Source of the DNA: Hymenoscyphus infarciens
Taxonomy: Eukaryota > Ascomycota > Leotiomycetes > Helotiales > Helotiaceae
Assembly (NCBI GenBank): GCA_001414345.1
Contig: LLCB01000088.1
Span: forward strand, 1 to 64,000
Length of the DNA: 64,000 nucleotides
Reading direction: 5' to 3'
Positions within the stretch are counted from its first letter, which is position 1; each line of letters starts with the position of its first letter. A program made the position numbers and the translations under genes. Below, piece after piece: positions 23,510-34,518 of this stretch. The notes below the pieces were generated by a model, which was not told the origin of the DNA, did not search any database, and saw only the letters and a program-made list of their open reading frames with translations.

Positions 23510-24523
23510 ATGAAGCGAAAAGCAGCATTTGCAGAAGAGGAAGATCCAATCACCGGTGAAGCAATCTTGGGAACAGAAAGCAGTGCTTCCTTCTCCCTGT
23601 CGCCCGAACAAGACAGAGAGCGAAGGAGAAAATGGAGGAAAAGCGCATCAGACGACCGACTCGGACTCTGTCTATCTTGGTCCAGTAATCGATATGATCA
23701 AGCAAGCCAAGGAGCACGATGAGCCAGTGACAATTGTCGGTGGAGAATACGAGGACCACGAGGAGGTGTGGATGGAGTGCCAGAATGTCGGGTCCAAATT
23801 TCGATATTTTTCTCCCAAAGGTACTCTTTTTTCTATCGAAAGACGAATTTTGGAGCTGACTTTAGATACTTAGACACCGTAATCAACGGAGAGAACAAAA
23901 CATATGTTTCTCGTGAGATTTTGGCTTCGAAAGAAGGTGCTGATCTCGAGAACGAGACTCCATATCTCATCATTGCGCAACGAAAACATGCCGCTGGCGG
24001 CAAGATTGCACTTCATGCCCACAAACTCGTTTTCCGTGGTCGTGTTGATGTCGATCGACCTTACATCTTCCCTAAGCTCGGAGACGAAATCCCGGGAGTT
24101 GGATGCCCTGATCTTCATTGCACTTTTCGAGGTGTTCGTGATTGGCACACTGTTGTCAAAAAAGCCAATTTTGCGGGATTTGATCGTATTGTTGATAGAC
24201 ATGTTACAGCCGATGATGTTAGGAAGGGGAGAAAGATTGTGTATGATATTATGGAGAACAAAGTTGTGAATTCGGGTGTGAAACCTACTCTGGGTGTTTT
24301 GATCTCTTGTGCGGACTTGAAGTATGCTCTTGATGGGTTTAAAGAAGAAGCAAGTAAAGCGTACATGAGCCCACCATCAAAGAAAGCGAACTTGGGCGAC
24401 GAGAAATCCAAAGAGGGCAAAGTTTCTGGGACTATTGGGTTGAAACTTATCGGGATGGGACCGGAGGTTACTGAACATGGATTGAGAGCTGATCTGAATA
24501 TCAACTTGGGGCTTAAATGGTGA
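23510..24523 (+). CDS. Conserved-looking hypothetical protein; 5' end in doubt
   Basis: The C-terminal part is secure: exon ...23820, a 53-nt intron (23821-23873, branch GCTGAC), exon 23874-24523. It encodes a soluble alpha/beta protein rich in His and Asp, with HAAGGKIALHAHKLVFRGR and PDLHCTFRGVRDWH. The N terminus from ATG 23510 (MKRKAAFAEEEDPITGE) is in another frame. Either one surplus base near 23651-23660 breaks the gene, giving 319 residues if discounted. Or a weak 61-nt intron (23556-23616, GTGAAG...ACAG, no good branch site) joins the frames, giving 299 residues. I do not recognise the family. Confidence 0.6.
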
Positions 24524-24912
24524 TATTCGAGTAATCTTCATGGACAGTAAAGCTGGCTTTAGCCAGAGAGATTATCCGAGAAGCCTAGGAGAATCAAAAT
24601 CATTGCTCGAAAAAAGTGTCAGAACGATTATGGGAGTAGGTTTAGGAGAATTGGGAAATTTTGAGAGAGTATTGTTCCACGAATCCACATGAGTAGATGC
24701 ATTGACAAGAACATACTGAGTTTATGAGCTCTCGGCGTAATTATTTTATAGTGTTGTAATTGTTATCTGTCTAGGTATATCATTAATCTAAGTGACAAAA
24801 AGAAAATCTAATCCCACCATCTATCCATTCTAAAGTCAACACCCAAACTCCTTCACATCGATGTACAATTACAACATCACGCTCATTCCTCTTCACCACT
24901 CCTTCTCACCAA
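24524..24912. other. Convergent intergenic spacer, no gene seen
   Basis: Shared 3' flank of two convergent genes; AT-rich, with no further signal. Confidence 0.5.
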
Positions 24913-26749
24913 TTAAGGGTTGCTGACATAACTTCTTGCTCTTTGCAACTCCCCTTCAGTAGCTCTATCTTCAGCACTTGTCTTCAAAGTCTCCTCATCA
25001 TCCCCACTATAAGCAAATTTACTATGTCTTCTAATCCTCTCACCATAAAAGTAGAAAACGTAAGGAATAGCACAACACGCGAGAGCAATAAAAGCCAAAA
25101 GACTAGAAGCCCATTGATCTCCCAATCTGGCATACATTTGCGTTGTGAAAAGCACCACAGCCGCACCCCAGAAACTTCTCAAGAAGGTTTTGGCAGCGAG
25201 TGCAGAGGCAGCTTGATGTTGGTAGGAATCGACGAGGTAGTTGTTTGCGGAGTTGTAGAGGAAGATGAATCCGAATCCGACTGGGAACCCGCCAATTGCT
25301 GGTCCAACCCAGGACAGGTGTGTATAGGAGGTCCAGGCGAAGATGAAGAGACCGATTGGAATGAACCAGCAAGAAACCATCATGGGGATTAGACGGACCT
25401 CTGGTGGTGGAGAGCCGTTGTGTTTTTCACAGAGTGACAAGTAATGTTTGTTTACGAGTGGAGCGCATGCTGCCGAGGCGAGGACCCCCAGTGCCATCGG
25501 AATGAACATGAGACCGGTGATACCAGCTGTATACCCCTTTCCTTTTTGGTAAACAATTGGAAAAGCTACAAAGAACATATATAATAAGCCGTAGAGAACG
25601 GACATGTAGACCGAAACGAGGAAGACGATCAATTCGCCGAAGAGAAGTTGGAAAGGTCTGACGAGGAAGACACCAAGACGCTCGCTGAATGGTCGAAGAT
25701 CAATATCTTGTTCTGTGACATGCTCCTTCTCGCCTGTGGATTCACGAAGCTTCTTGGCACGGCGAGCGAGAATTGTTGGCGCATAGGTTTCGGGAACAGT
25801 GAAAGTAATTAAGACATAAACAGCACCGGCGAGAATGAGTTGGATCCAGTATAACCATCTCCACCCGAGAGCATCGGAGAGAAACCCTCCAACCAACGGA
25901 CCAATGGCTGGGCCGATGAATGGTGCTGCTGAGAAAGCTGCCATGGGAACACCTCTCTCCTCCGTTCGCCACATGTCGGCCAAAGTTCCACCAACAAGTG
26001 TCATTGGTGCCGAAAATGCAATTCCGTCGATGGCTCTGCATACGAGGAGAGTTTGAATATTTGGTGCTAATGCGCAGGGAATGATGAAGATAACTGCGAC
26101 AAGTAAAGTAGTAGCGTAGATGATTCGTCGACCGAGAACTTCACTGAGGGGAGCGAACACCATTGGACCTGCAATCGTTAGTATTCATGTTTAATTGAGG
26201 GGTTGTGGCATTCCACATACCTAATCCAAACCCAACAACAAATATCGAAATGCTGACAAGAGCCACTTCCTCAGATCGGTTAAACTCCTCCTCCACACCT
26301 GCAATATCTGCTGTGATAACAGAAGAGCAGAAAGCCACCACAAAACAGGTGATAGCAACAACCATTGTGCAATACCACTTAAAAGCTTTCGACCAGTTCT
26401 TGGGGTTTTCCGGATCATTGGGTTTGAATGTGACAAGCTTCCAGTTCCTCTTTCCATCTGGTTCTAAGCGGCCATCAATTTCACCAGAAAGTGTCTCGAC
26501 CGTGTACTCGTTGAGGTTTGCTGCATTGCTGAAAGTTCGATAGGGAAGATTGACATCGAGGTCTGGATCTCGTGTCTCCTTGTGTGAAAGATGTGATGTT
26601 GTTCGGTGGATTCTAGAGCCATTTGTGTTTGTTCGATTTATTGTTTCTTTTGTTTTCGTACGTGTAACTGTTGGAGAAGCAATGGATGCATATTCTCGTG
26701 GCGGTTCGACAGGATCCGCCATGGTGTTTGAAACCTCGGGGTTTGACAT
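24913..26749 (-). CDS. MFS transporter, DHA1 drug:H+ antiporter type
   Basis: Plasma-membrane multidrug or polyamine exporter of the Tpo1/Flr1-like group. Model complement(join(24913..26168,26221..26749)), 594 residues with 12 predicted membrane helices. A cytoplasmic Ser/Thr-rich N terminus of about 110 residues is followed by [18 protein letters not shown], a hallmark just before the first helix in fungal DHA1 proteins. The motif between helices 2 and 3 reads [15 protein letters not shown], and [12 protein letters not shown] fits the antiporter motif C in helix 5. A 52-nt intron interrupts the helix-2 region. The substrate cannot be predicted. The neighbours do not form a biosynthetic cluster. 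Confidence 0.92.
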
Positions 26750-27906
26750 ACAATAAGTATTCGAATACGGAATGAAGTGATTTCAATGAGAATATCCGAA
26801 GGCGAGGTGAGAATGTAGGCTATGAGTGACAAGAATGAAAAGCGAGGATGAGAACACGGGGGGGGGGACCTGTATATATACTATGAGGAAGGAATTCAAT
26901 ACTTGTGGGACATGGGGCCAGATTGTCCCAGAGCCTCTGATCAAGCAGATTGCATCGAAATTAACCAGCAAGTCTGGTATGAAACCCACCAAAACAACTC
27001 GCCTGTCCATACGGAAGCTATTCTGAACTCTTGGCAGGGCGGTGATAACTCGGATAGCTCAAGCGAACCAACGTACGATCTCCTTTTCAACGCCTTGACG
27101 GAACAGCGGCAAGTGTATACTTACAAGGCTGATAGAACTGGCTCCTTCTGGTCAGAGAAAGAAACTCATTGTTGCGGGAATTATGGAAAGCCATGACTCG
27201 TTCCTGGTATCTCACGACACTTTTCCGAGTTATGGCCTCGAAGACATCAGCTGACAAGGAACATCTATTTCTCGGAAAGGTTTCCATGCAGTGCGGTATC
27301 TGTCCAGCCCGTAAACAATGTGATGTACCCGAGGTTAAGTTGTAAAAGCTTGCGATATCGGTGGGGCTGGGTTGTTGTGTTGGTTCGTGGTTGCAAGCTT
27401 TTACTTCGTCCCAGGCGTAACAGTCCCCGCTACCTATGAACTGATTCGCCTGGGACGAAGTAAGAGGGGCGGAATTTGCACGTCAGGTTGACAACCGTAG
27501 TGGAGACGCCAAGGGGCCGCTGCCACGGGATTGACCCGGTAGTGGTGATGTCTTTTGGCGACCTTCGAGACGACACTTCAACGCTCGGGAATTGAAGCTA
27601 TTCAGAAGTGACGGGAAAAACACCATGCACACAGCACGCTGTGCCAGCACTCGCCTGCTACCACCGATACTCAACCAAGCCTGGGTTACCAAGCAACTAT
27701 CTTATCAAATTTCGTGACGTCAGTAGGTAGCTTGTCGAGAAAAGGGCGTGTGAATAGATGCGCAAGTATATAACAATATTCACATACTCCGCAGGTAGGA
27801 ACTGTCTCTTTCTATCCTTATAATTCGAAGAAGCCAGAAAAACCATATCCAAAAACATCAAACGCAGTCCCTCAAATCGAGAAGCCTTCCTCAATCCGAT
27901 CTCAGC
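26750..27906. other. Intergenic with nested inverted repeats
   Basis: No gene seen. The 26750-26900 part is the transporter's promoter side and contains a G9 run. The block 27342-27463 holds two overlapping inverted repeats described separately. Confidence 0.55.
27342..27463. repeat. Nested inverted repeats with motif ACTTCGTCCCAGGC
   Basis: One perfect 17-bp inverted pair is 27401-27417 (TTACTTCGTCCCAGGCG) and 27447-27463. A second, 12-bp pair is 27342-27353 (GTAAAAGCTTGC) and 27393-27404, and it overlaps the left arm of the first by 4 bp. The motif ACTTCGTCCCAGGC recurs at 44780, so it belongs to a dispersed element. No coding capacity. Confidence 0.65.
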
Positions 27907-28989
27907 ATGGCAACCACAACTGTAAATGCAGCTTGCGCTTGCAAAGCCTTCACATACAAAGTCGATTTCCCAAACTCCTCTCTCCCAAGAGACCGGGCTC
28001 TCTGCATTTGCACCATGTGCCGGCAAGAAACTGGCTCTTGCGGTGCTACATACATCCAATTGCCCTCGGATTATACAATCGACCCCGCAGAGTATAACCT
28101 CACCAGTTTCACCCCGAAGCCCACCTTTACTCGATACTTCTGTTCAACTTGCGGCTCGCATGTGCTTTACAAGAACCATGCGGGCAATACCTGGCATGCA
28201 ACCACTGGTATTTTAGACCGAACAGAAGGAATCATGAATTGGACAGGTACCAAGTGGATCGAGGGAACACTGGATGGTGGAATCTCCGTATGGCTAAAGG
28301 AAATCGAAGGCACAGACGGAAAGAAAAAGCCCTTGGAGCGATGGCTATTCAACGACGAGGAAGGAGACGAGCTCATCCCCGAAGGTGCTATGCAGAAACT
28401 GCCTCCGCGAGAACGGAGCCAGGAACAGAACGAAAAACTCCACGCGGGATGTCGTTGCGGAGGTGTGAAATTCCACATCACTCGACCAAACGAAGCCTCG
28501 AAGAAGGCGGAATCCCCATATTCAGATTTAATAGTACCATACCATTTGGGCTCATCCGCAAACCCAAAAAATGAACCTTGGTTCCTGCGCAGTAACAATA
28601 CGAAATATCTAGCTGGACTATGCACTTGCACATCCTGCCGCGCGAACTCTGGTTGGGAGATCCAACCTTGGGCGTTTGTGCCAAAGTGCAATATTTTCAA
28701 AGACGATGGCGCCCCTCTGGACTTCGATCTCGGGACCCTGAAGCGATACCAGAGCTCCGAGGGCGTGATGCGTGAGTTTTGCAAGGTATGCGGCGCGACG
28801 GTATTTTGGCATTGCGATGAAAGACCAGATGTGATTGACGTGAGTGTTGGGATATTGGACCCCGAAGAGGGCGCGAGAGCGGAATATTGGTTGGACTGGT
28901 GGACAGATCGGGTCAGCTTTTCTGAATTGGCCGTCAGCAAGAGTCTCGTCAAATCTTTGGAAGAGGGCTTGAAGAGGTGGAAACAGTAG
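27907..28989 (+). CDS. Two-domain GFA/CENP-V family zinc protein
   Basis: Intronless, 360 residues. Two glutathione-dependent formaldehyde-activating-enzyme-like (GFA) zinc modules sit in tandem. Module 1 has CACKAF, CTMCRQ and FCSTCGSH; module 2 has CRCGGVKF, CTCTSCRANSG and FCKVCGATVFWHC. Each set supplies the Cys ligands expected for two zinc ions. Fungal members are usually annotated as GFA proteins, but most have no demonstrated formaldehyde activity, so the substrate is unknown. Both modules keep all core cysteines, so both may fold. A charged linker of about 30 residues separates them. Confidence 0.9.
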   Translation: MATTTVNAACACKAFTYKVDFPNSSLPRDRALCICTMCRQETGSCGATYIQLPSDYTIDPAEYNLTSFTPKPTFTRYFCSTCGSHVLYKNHAGNTWHATTGILDRTEGIMNWTGTKWIEGTLDGGISVWLKEIEGTDGKKKPLERWLFNDEEGDELIPEGAMQKLPPRERSQEQNEKLHAGCRCGGVKFHITRPNEASKKAESPYSDLIVPYHLGSSANPKNEPWFLRSNNTKYLAGLCTCTSCRANSGWEIQPWAFVPKCNIFKDDGAPLDFDLGTLKRYQSSEGVMREFCKVCGATVFWHCDERPDVIDVSVGILDPEEGARAEYWLDWWTDRVSFSELAVSKSLVKSLEEGLKRWKQ

Positions 28990-29442
28990 GTGGGCCACGA
29001 CAGATGAAGTTTTAGCACCAAAACAAAAATGATTGGGCGAAGGAGATTGAGAATAACTTTGAGCTGCTCCGCGCTTTTTCTTCTTGGCTGAGTAATAAAC
29101 ATTATTAGTGTTTATTCAGAGTGACGAGTAGCTGGCGATTATTATCTGTACGCTGTCTCTATCGTTCCCCCAAGGACTCCGGAGATATGTCCATTGTTCA
29201 AGAAGTTTAGAATATAGTTCCCATAATTCTCCTAGATTGTCTTTCATGATGGCATTGCTTTGGTCACCGTATTTCAATATCATCCCTTTTAGATTAATCG
29301 AAGCTCCTGCTTAACTAGTTGGCCATCTGGGTTCGGTTTGTTACAAAGCCGAGGCCCACTTTTCCCCACCACCTTTACAACAAACGAACAAATAGACAAG
29401 GTTATCATTAAGTTAAAGTTGTTCAACAAAAGGAAAAGCAAA
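28990..29442. other. Intergenic, no gene seen
   Basis: 3' flank of the GFA gene and upstream flank of the tRNA gene. Nothing supportable. Confidence 0.5.
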
Positions 29443-29589
29443 GAAGACATGGCCAAGTGGTTAAGGTATCTGATTCCAGAGAAGTAGCTTGGTTACTTTG
29501 GGCATCCAGATGGTCCTCGGTATGTATCATATCTAAAGTCTATCTTGAATAAAACTAACAATCATTAGGTTCGAATCCGAGTGTCTTCA
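29443..29589 (+). tRNA. tRNA gene, probably Trp(CCA), with two insertions
   Basis: The acceptor stem GAAGACA (29443-29449) pairs perfectly with TGTCTTC (29582-29588); A29589 is the discriminator. The A box TGGCCAAGTGG and B box GGTTCGAATCC are intact. The anticodon loop TTCCAG+T gives anticodon CCA at 29476-29478. An intron at the standard 37/38 site (29480-29504) contains CTTGG, able to pair with the anticodon. The anticodon stem has one A-C mismatch at its base. The T stem CTCGG/CCGAG forms only if 49 nt (29520-29568) are removed, and these begin GTATGT and end ACTAACAATCATTAG like a spliceosomal intron. The mature form would have a 5-nt variable loop. It may be a pseudogene; the amino-acid identity is inference. 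Confidence 0.75.
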
Positions 29590-29600
29590 AAAGAAATTGA

Positions 29601-29620
29601 TTTTTTGGTGTTCTTTTTTT
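29601..29620 (+). terminator. RNA polymerase III T-run terminator
   Basis: T6 at 29601-29606 and T7 at 29614-29620 follow the tRNA 3' end by 11 nt, the normal spacing for Pol III termination. Confidence 0.75.
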
Positions 29621-29649
29621 GTTGCTCATTTTTAAGTAGACTTGTTCTT

Positions 29650-29730
29650 TGTGTGGTTTTGTGGTTGTATTGTGGTTGTGGTTGTATTGTGGTTGTGGTT
29701 GTGGCGGTTGCGGTTGCGGTTGCGGTTGCT
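29650..29730. repeat. Degenerate GGTTGT/GGTTGC minisatellite
   Basis: About a dozen hexamer units GGTTGT, shifting to GGTTGC at the 3' end. Strongly G/T-skewed on this strand. Confidence 0.75.
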
Positions 29731-29735
29731 GTTTG

Positions 29736-32635
29736 AAAGGTGAAATGTCAACAGCCGAAGACTTAAAGTTGCTTATCAGGTTCTGTGAAAACTCTAGAAG
29801 TGATCACATCATCCAAGAGACGGAGTGTTCTATGTCTATTAGTTCACTGTCTAATATATAAACATAAATTCACTTCCTTGTACCTTGTGATTGCAATCTT
29901 CAATGGCTATTTTTACTGAAACCAAACAATCATTCCGTGAAGAAAATCTAAGCATGTTGGCTCTAATCTCTAATCTACTTTGTTTGAAGTCTTAGACTTT
30001 AAGCCTGTTGATGAATCGCCCTGGGCCGTAAGTGATTGTGTTCCACTGCGCTTCCTCAATTTTCCAAACTTGGTGGTTGTCTACTTTGACAAAATAAAAG
30101 GCAAGAGTCGTTATTATCGTTCTATGTATATGTAGCCAATCTGTTTTCTCAACCGCGGCAGTTCAACTACATTCTAAAATTCTCACTCAATTAACTTAAC
30201 TGGATTCAGTCTTCAGACAATATCTGAGCTTGTTCTAACCTTAGTGGCATAAAATCTTATCCAACTTGTTTTACTTAGTTGAACATAGACGTAATACGAT
30301 AATTAAGACTGTTACAAAAATAGTAGAATTCATTGAGTCAGTAATACACATTTATTAGCATCTTGCTAAATTTCGAAGGAACAACTATTACTAATTATTA
30401 GCCCAAAGATCTTTTTTCATTCCCAGAATACTAAAGCCAACACTGGACGGGATTGGGTAGGAAGTAATTATGCACTCCTATCAATAGAATAAAATAAAAC
30501 AAAACTGGACAACAAATGATGAAAGTAGGAAGCAAGTCCTAGATCACCTTGCGAGAAGCTTACAAGGACCCGCGATGAAGTCTGAGAAACACACCTATAA
30601 CCTTTATGTTCTCTGTCGGCATACTCGCTAATCTCAAAACGACTCCAAGGAAATAACCCGTGTGTTTCTGTTCCAGTCTTGGTCCCCCTCCCAATACATC
30701 TATCAGAGTTCTCGTGTTTGACAAAAGGCAACTGAACCAAAATACTGAGATTTTCTTATAAAGCATTGAAGATTTATCTCAATGCCTCAAATAAGATGAT
30801 CTTGAAATTATTTTTGCCAAGCAGTGTCAATTTCGACGAGATATCATCTCTACAGCGCTAGCGAACATTACGCCGAGTAGTTGGATTGTTCTCAGACTGT
30901 ATCAACTCTGGACGTCAACCTTTTGAACTAGAGAATGAAAACCATCAAGAGCGAAAATCAGATGTACTGTGTCCTCTTAAACCCTGAGAATTTTGCAACG
31001 AAGGATTTTAATCCCACAGACCGCTTTATCAGTTGTATCAATGTCTCCGCAGGATCCACGAGCATCCCATCTGTGCGTTTGAAAAACATCTGAGTACCGC
31101 TCCAACAATTCCAGCGAAAGAAAACCAAGGCATTTCTTCAACAACCTCAAAATTCTGATCCATCGCTCGCGAACCACTTAAGTCAGGGAAAGATTGGCGA
31201 GGCGAGCAAATGGGTTACAACGCCCACCCACCATCTCAAACACCCATGTTTGCAACCAATTGGAGAGGAAGAGGCTGATGCTGCATTGTACCTGTTCTGC
31301 CTGCAAAAATGCTGGATGGTGAGATGGTCTCCCCGCACACTAACGCAGGAGAGTTTTTGAGGGTTGGACAAGTGATGGGATGAGTTGTTGTACACCTGAG
31401 TACCCTGTACAACCCAGAGGCCATATATTTCTTGTCATACATTGGGCCGCAATGGGACATCGATGAATGCATCTGAATACCAAGGGAAACTCTGCATACG
31501 GCGTACTTCGAGAAGCATCTGATCTAAACGGGAGAAGAAATAACACCGAAGGAAAAAAGCAAGAGGCTGGTCTCGGGGTGAGATTGAACTTCATGGATCT
31601 GAATAATAAGATGGCTGATATAGATGATGGAAGAGGAGATACGAGAGATACTCGGCAACGGGAGATAGGCAGTTGCTAAAGAATGACCCGAGGGAACTTT
31701 CGGTGTGGGTGTGGATACGACAAAGTAAGGGGCTGGAAAAAGGGTTGGATCTCGGAACAGATCTCGCTGGAATTGTTGAAATGTTCATCTTCGCTTCCAA
31801 TTCCCTTGCTTCTTCTTTGCTTCTTGCCCTTCTCTTCTCTTCTCTTCTCTTCTCTTCTCGTCACGCATAGCTGGTGTCGCATTCGCAAACACTGCAGTCG
31901 AAATCGAATTGGGCTTGATGAAACGACTTTCTCACGCTCCCTCCAGAGAAGCGAGCTCTCCCCGCCAAAATATCGATCCCTCCACGCATTCTGGCCCCTC
32001 TCACCGCACCACCTATCACCAACCCAGCAGGAAAAACGTCACTCGGACCCTTCAAAGATCTACCACTTTGGGACATATTGAAGCTCATCAATGGGATCAG
32101 GGGATCAGGACCGAGCCCTGCACCCGGCAATTGATTGATTTTGGCTTTATCGTCCGCCTTGACGTCTCCACTGGTGGTCGGGCGAATTATTTGGTGCGAG
32201 CCACAACACCAAAGCCATTTCCCAAACAAACATCACCATCCTTCCCCTTCGTTCATGTAGGATTTGGCACTTTGAAGAGACGCAGATTCCCCCACAGCTC
32301 ATATCTCGACACTGGGAATCTGCCGAATATAATTAATTGGCGGGGATCATCCCAACCGTCACGGAAAGAGAATACACTCGAGAAGGCGTGCGCCACGCAA
32401 GGAGGAGAGACAGCACGGAAGGGCATAAACGACGGGACACAGGACAACATTTCAATTTCTGGAAGGGAGAACAGAGGGGGAGGAAGTTATTCACAAGAAC
32501 TAGTCACCAACAACCCTCCCTTCGCCGACAACCCCTACAATCACCGACGGCAGGATTCCTCAATACCCCTCCAACCCCTCGACTCGCGATCTAACGAACC
32601 ACACACAAAAAAAACATCACGTCAACAAAAAAAAA
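29736..32635. other. 2.9-kb gene-poor region
   Basis: No reading frame here looks like protein and I see no tRNA or repeat family. A (TTCTC)n tract lies at 31829-31859. A 255-codon frame at 31909-32676 overlaps the next gene out of frame and has no real ATG at its start. The final 300 bp, CA-rich with an A-run just before the ATG, are the leader of the GTPase gene. Confidence 0.55.
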
Positions 32636-33490
32636 ATGGACAACCCTCAGAAAATCACCATAACCATCTGTGGTGACGGGGGCTGCGGGAAATCCTCAAT
32701 AACCCTCCGTCTAGTCCGCTCACAATGGACCCACGAATACGATCCCACAATCGAAGACTCCTACTCCCTGACACGGCGCATCGACGGTCAAACCTTCTAC
32801 CTCTCCCTCACCGACACCGCAGGCCAGGAAGAATACAGAGGCATGTGGGCATCTTCGAATCTACGCTCTGACGCCTTCCTCCTCGTATACGATATCACGA
32901 ATGCTTCCTCTCTAGACGTTCTACAAGAATTCAACGACCTAATAGACATCGAAGCCGAAACACGAATGGATGCCTGGGAGAACATGGGAGAGAGCAGGGG
33001 AAAGTGGAAAAAGGGTGAGAAGGAACCTGCTGGGCCGGTGAAACCTATCAAGATAGTTGCAGGCAATAAATGCGATCTCCAGCAGAGTCGACAAGTACCT
33101 GCGCGCGAAGGCCTAGAATGGGCGCGGAAGAGGGGATGTGGGTTTATGGAAACGAGCGCCAGGAATACAGTTAATATCGAGGAGACTTTCGCGCTGATAG
33201 TACGGAGGGTAGTGGAAGCCAGGAGGCTAGCCGCTGGTGGTGCGCCTATGGGAACGGGCCTTGATGGACATTCTACGAGTCTGGGTGAGAAGGGGAGAAG
33301 AAGCATGTTGAGTCTTGGAAATCATGCCAGTGTAGAGGCTCTGGGGACGAGAAGAGCGGCCACAGCTCCTTTGAGTCCTCTACCTGGGGGACCGGAAAAG
33401 GAAATCTCCTTGGAAGACTCACCGCTTGGAAATGGAAAACGAGCGAGATTCAAGCGCGCCTGGAGAAGGATGTTCTGCTGGCGGAGATGA
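32636..33490 (+). CDS. Ras-family small GTPase lacking a CAAX box
   Basis: Intronless, 284 residues. All G motifs are present: G1 GDGGCGKSS, effector region YDPTIEDSYSL, G3 DTAGQEEY (catalytic Gln retained), G4 NKCD, G5 ETSAR. The effector loop is Ras-like. The protein differs from Ras in two ways: an insertion of about 20 charged residues before G4 (ENMGESRGKWKKGEKEPAGP), and a tail of about 90 residues that is Ser/Gly-rich and ends in a basic/aromatic RFKRAWRRMFCWRR with no prenylation CAAX. Membrane binding, if any, would have to rely on the basic aromatic tail. Upstream and downstream partners are unknown. Confidence 0.88.
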   Translation: MDNPQKITITICGDGGCGKSSITLRLVRSQWTHEYDPTIEDSYSLTRRIDGQTFYLSLTDTAGQEEYRGMWASSNLRSDAFLLVYDITNASSLDVLQEFNDLIDIEAETRMDAWENMGESRGKWKKGEKEPAGPVKPIKIVAGNKCDLQQSRQVPAREGLEWARKRGCGFMETSARNTVNIEETFALIVRRVVEARRLAAGGAPMGTGLDGHSTSLGEKGRRSMLSLGNHASVEALGTRRAATAPLSPLPGGPEKEISLEDSPLGNGKRARFKRAWRRMFCWRR

Positions 33491-34518
33491 CCTATTTGCT
33501 CTCTGGGATACTCTCCTGCTGAAATATCCTCTCTCTCCACTTTCACTTCTATATTTTGTTGGCTATGAAAATTTTAGGATCCGCGGGAAGTGGAGAGGAA
33601 CGAAGTTGTGTTCGAGCAAGCATGGACAGGGAGCGGACAACACAAAAAAGCGACTTTGTACGAAACTTCTTATATGCGGAAAAGGGGAACTTGGGTTTCA
33701 GTTCCAGGCTTCCAGTCGGAAATAGGGGTTCCTTTTGATAGCGTTATGCGCACGGGATTTGCGAAGGGGCATACCATGGAATTTCCTTTTGTTCTTTACT
33801 TTTTGTTTTTGTTTTTGTTATACCACACCAGCAGGTTCTTCTTCTTATGTCATTTTCTTGCGTATACACCTTGTTGTTTATGGAACGGATTTTCAGGTCT
33901 GTATGGAATGACTAGCTAGTCTAGTTTCAGTGCTTGGTACGAGAGACGTGTTATGGATATTGAATGATACGATACGATGATGGCGATGGATTACAATTCC
34001 CTGTTTTGGCTCACGCCTTGATTCTTCTTTTTTGTTAAAATAGTGTCCTTTCATCTTCTTTTGTAAGAATTAGAGACCCCGTTGGGGCATAGAAACTCGA
34101 GATATGTTAGAGTAGTGGTTAATGGTGCTAGGATTTCCTGCAAATACATGAGATCGTTGTGTATATTTCCTCCAACGTGGATGTCCCTGTATCTGGTTTG
34201 AATGTGATGATAGTGTTGTGTTCTAGATATATACTGATACAAGGCCGTGTAAAAATCTGGAATGAGGAAGGGTCCCCGTGTATTCAAGGTCTTATTGGAA
34301 TGGGTTGGAAAGAAAGGATCCTTGGATGTGTTTGGATTTCTCGAAATGATCACAAAGGTTAGCTCTATCAACACACATACATGCCCCTAATTAGTCCGGC
34401 CCAAGATGGCCATCTTCTATATCAAAAAGGCAAAGCCTCTAAACGCCATATCCTCCCATTCATCCTTCCCATATGACGCCTTCCCGCCATCTAACCCTCA
34501 AAACTCCCATGTATATCG
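33491..34518. other. 1-kb convergent spacer, no gene seen
   Basis: Shared 3' flank of the GTPase and AMMECR1 genes. No coding or RNA signal found. Confidence 0.5.

Noticed and set aside
28167..29102. 311-codon antisense frame over the GFA gene
   Set aside because: Shadow of a GC-rich intronless gene; its protein has no domain features.
31909..32676. 255-codon open frame upstream of the GTPase
   Set aside because: No ATG at its start, low-complexity composition, and it overlaps the GTPase gene in another frame. It is most likely leader sequence.
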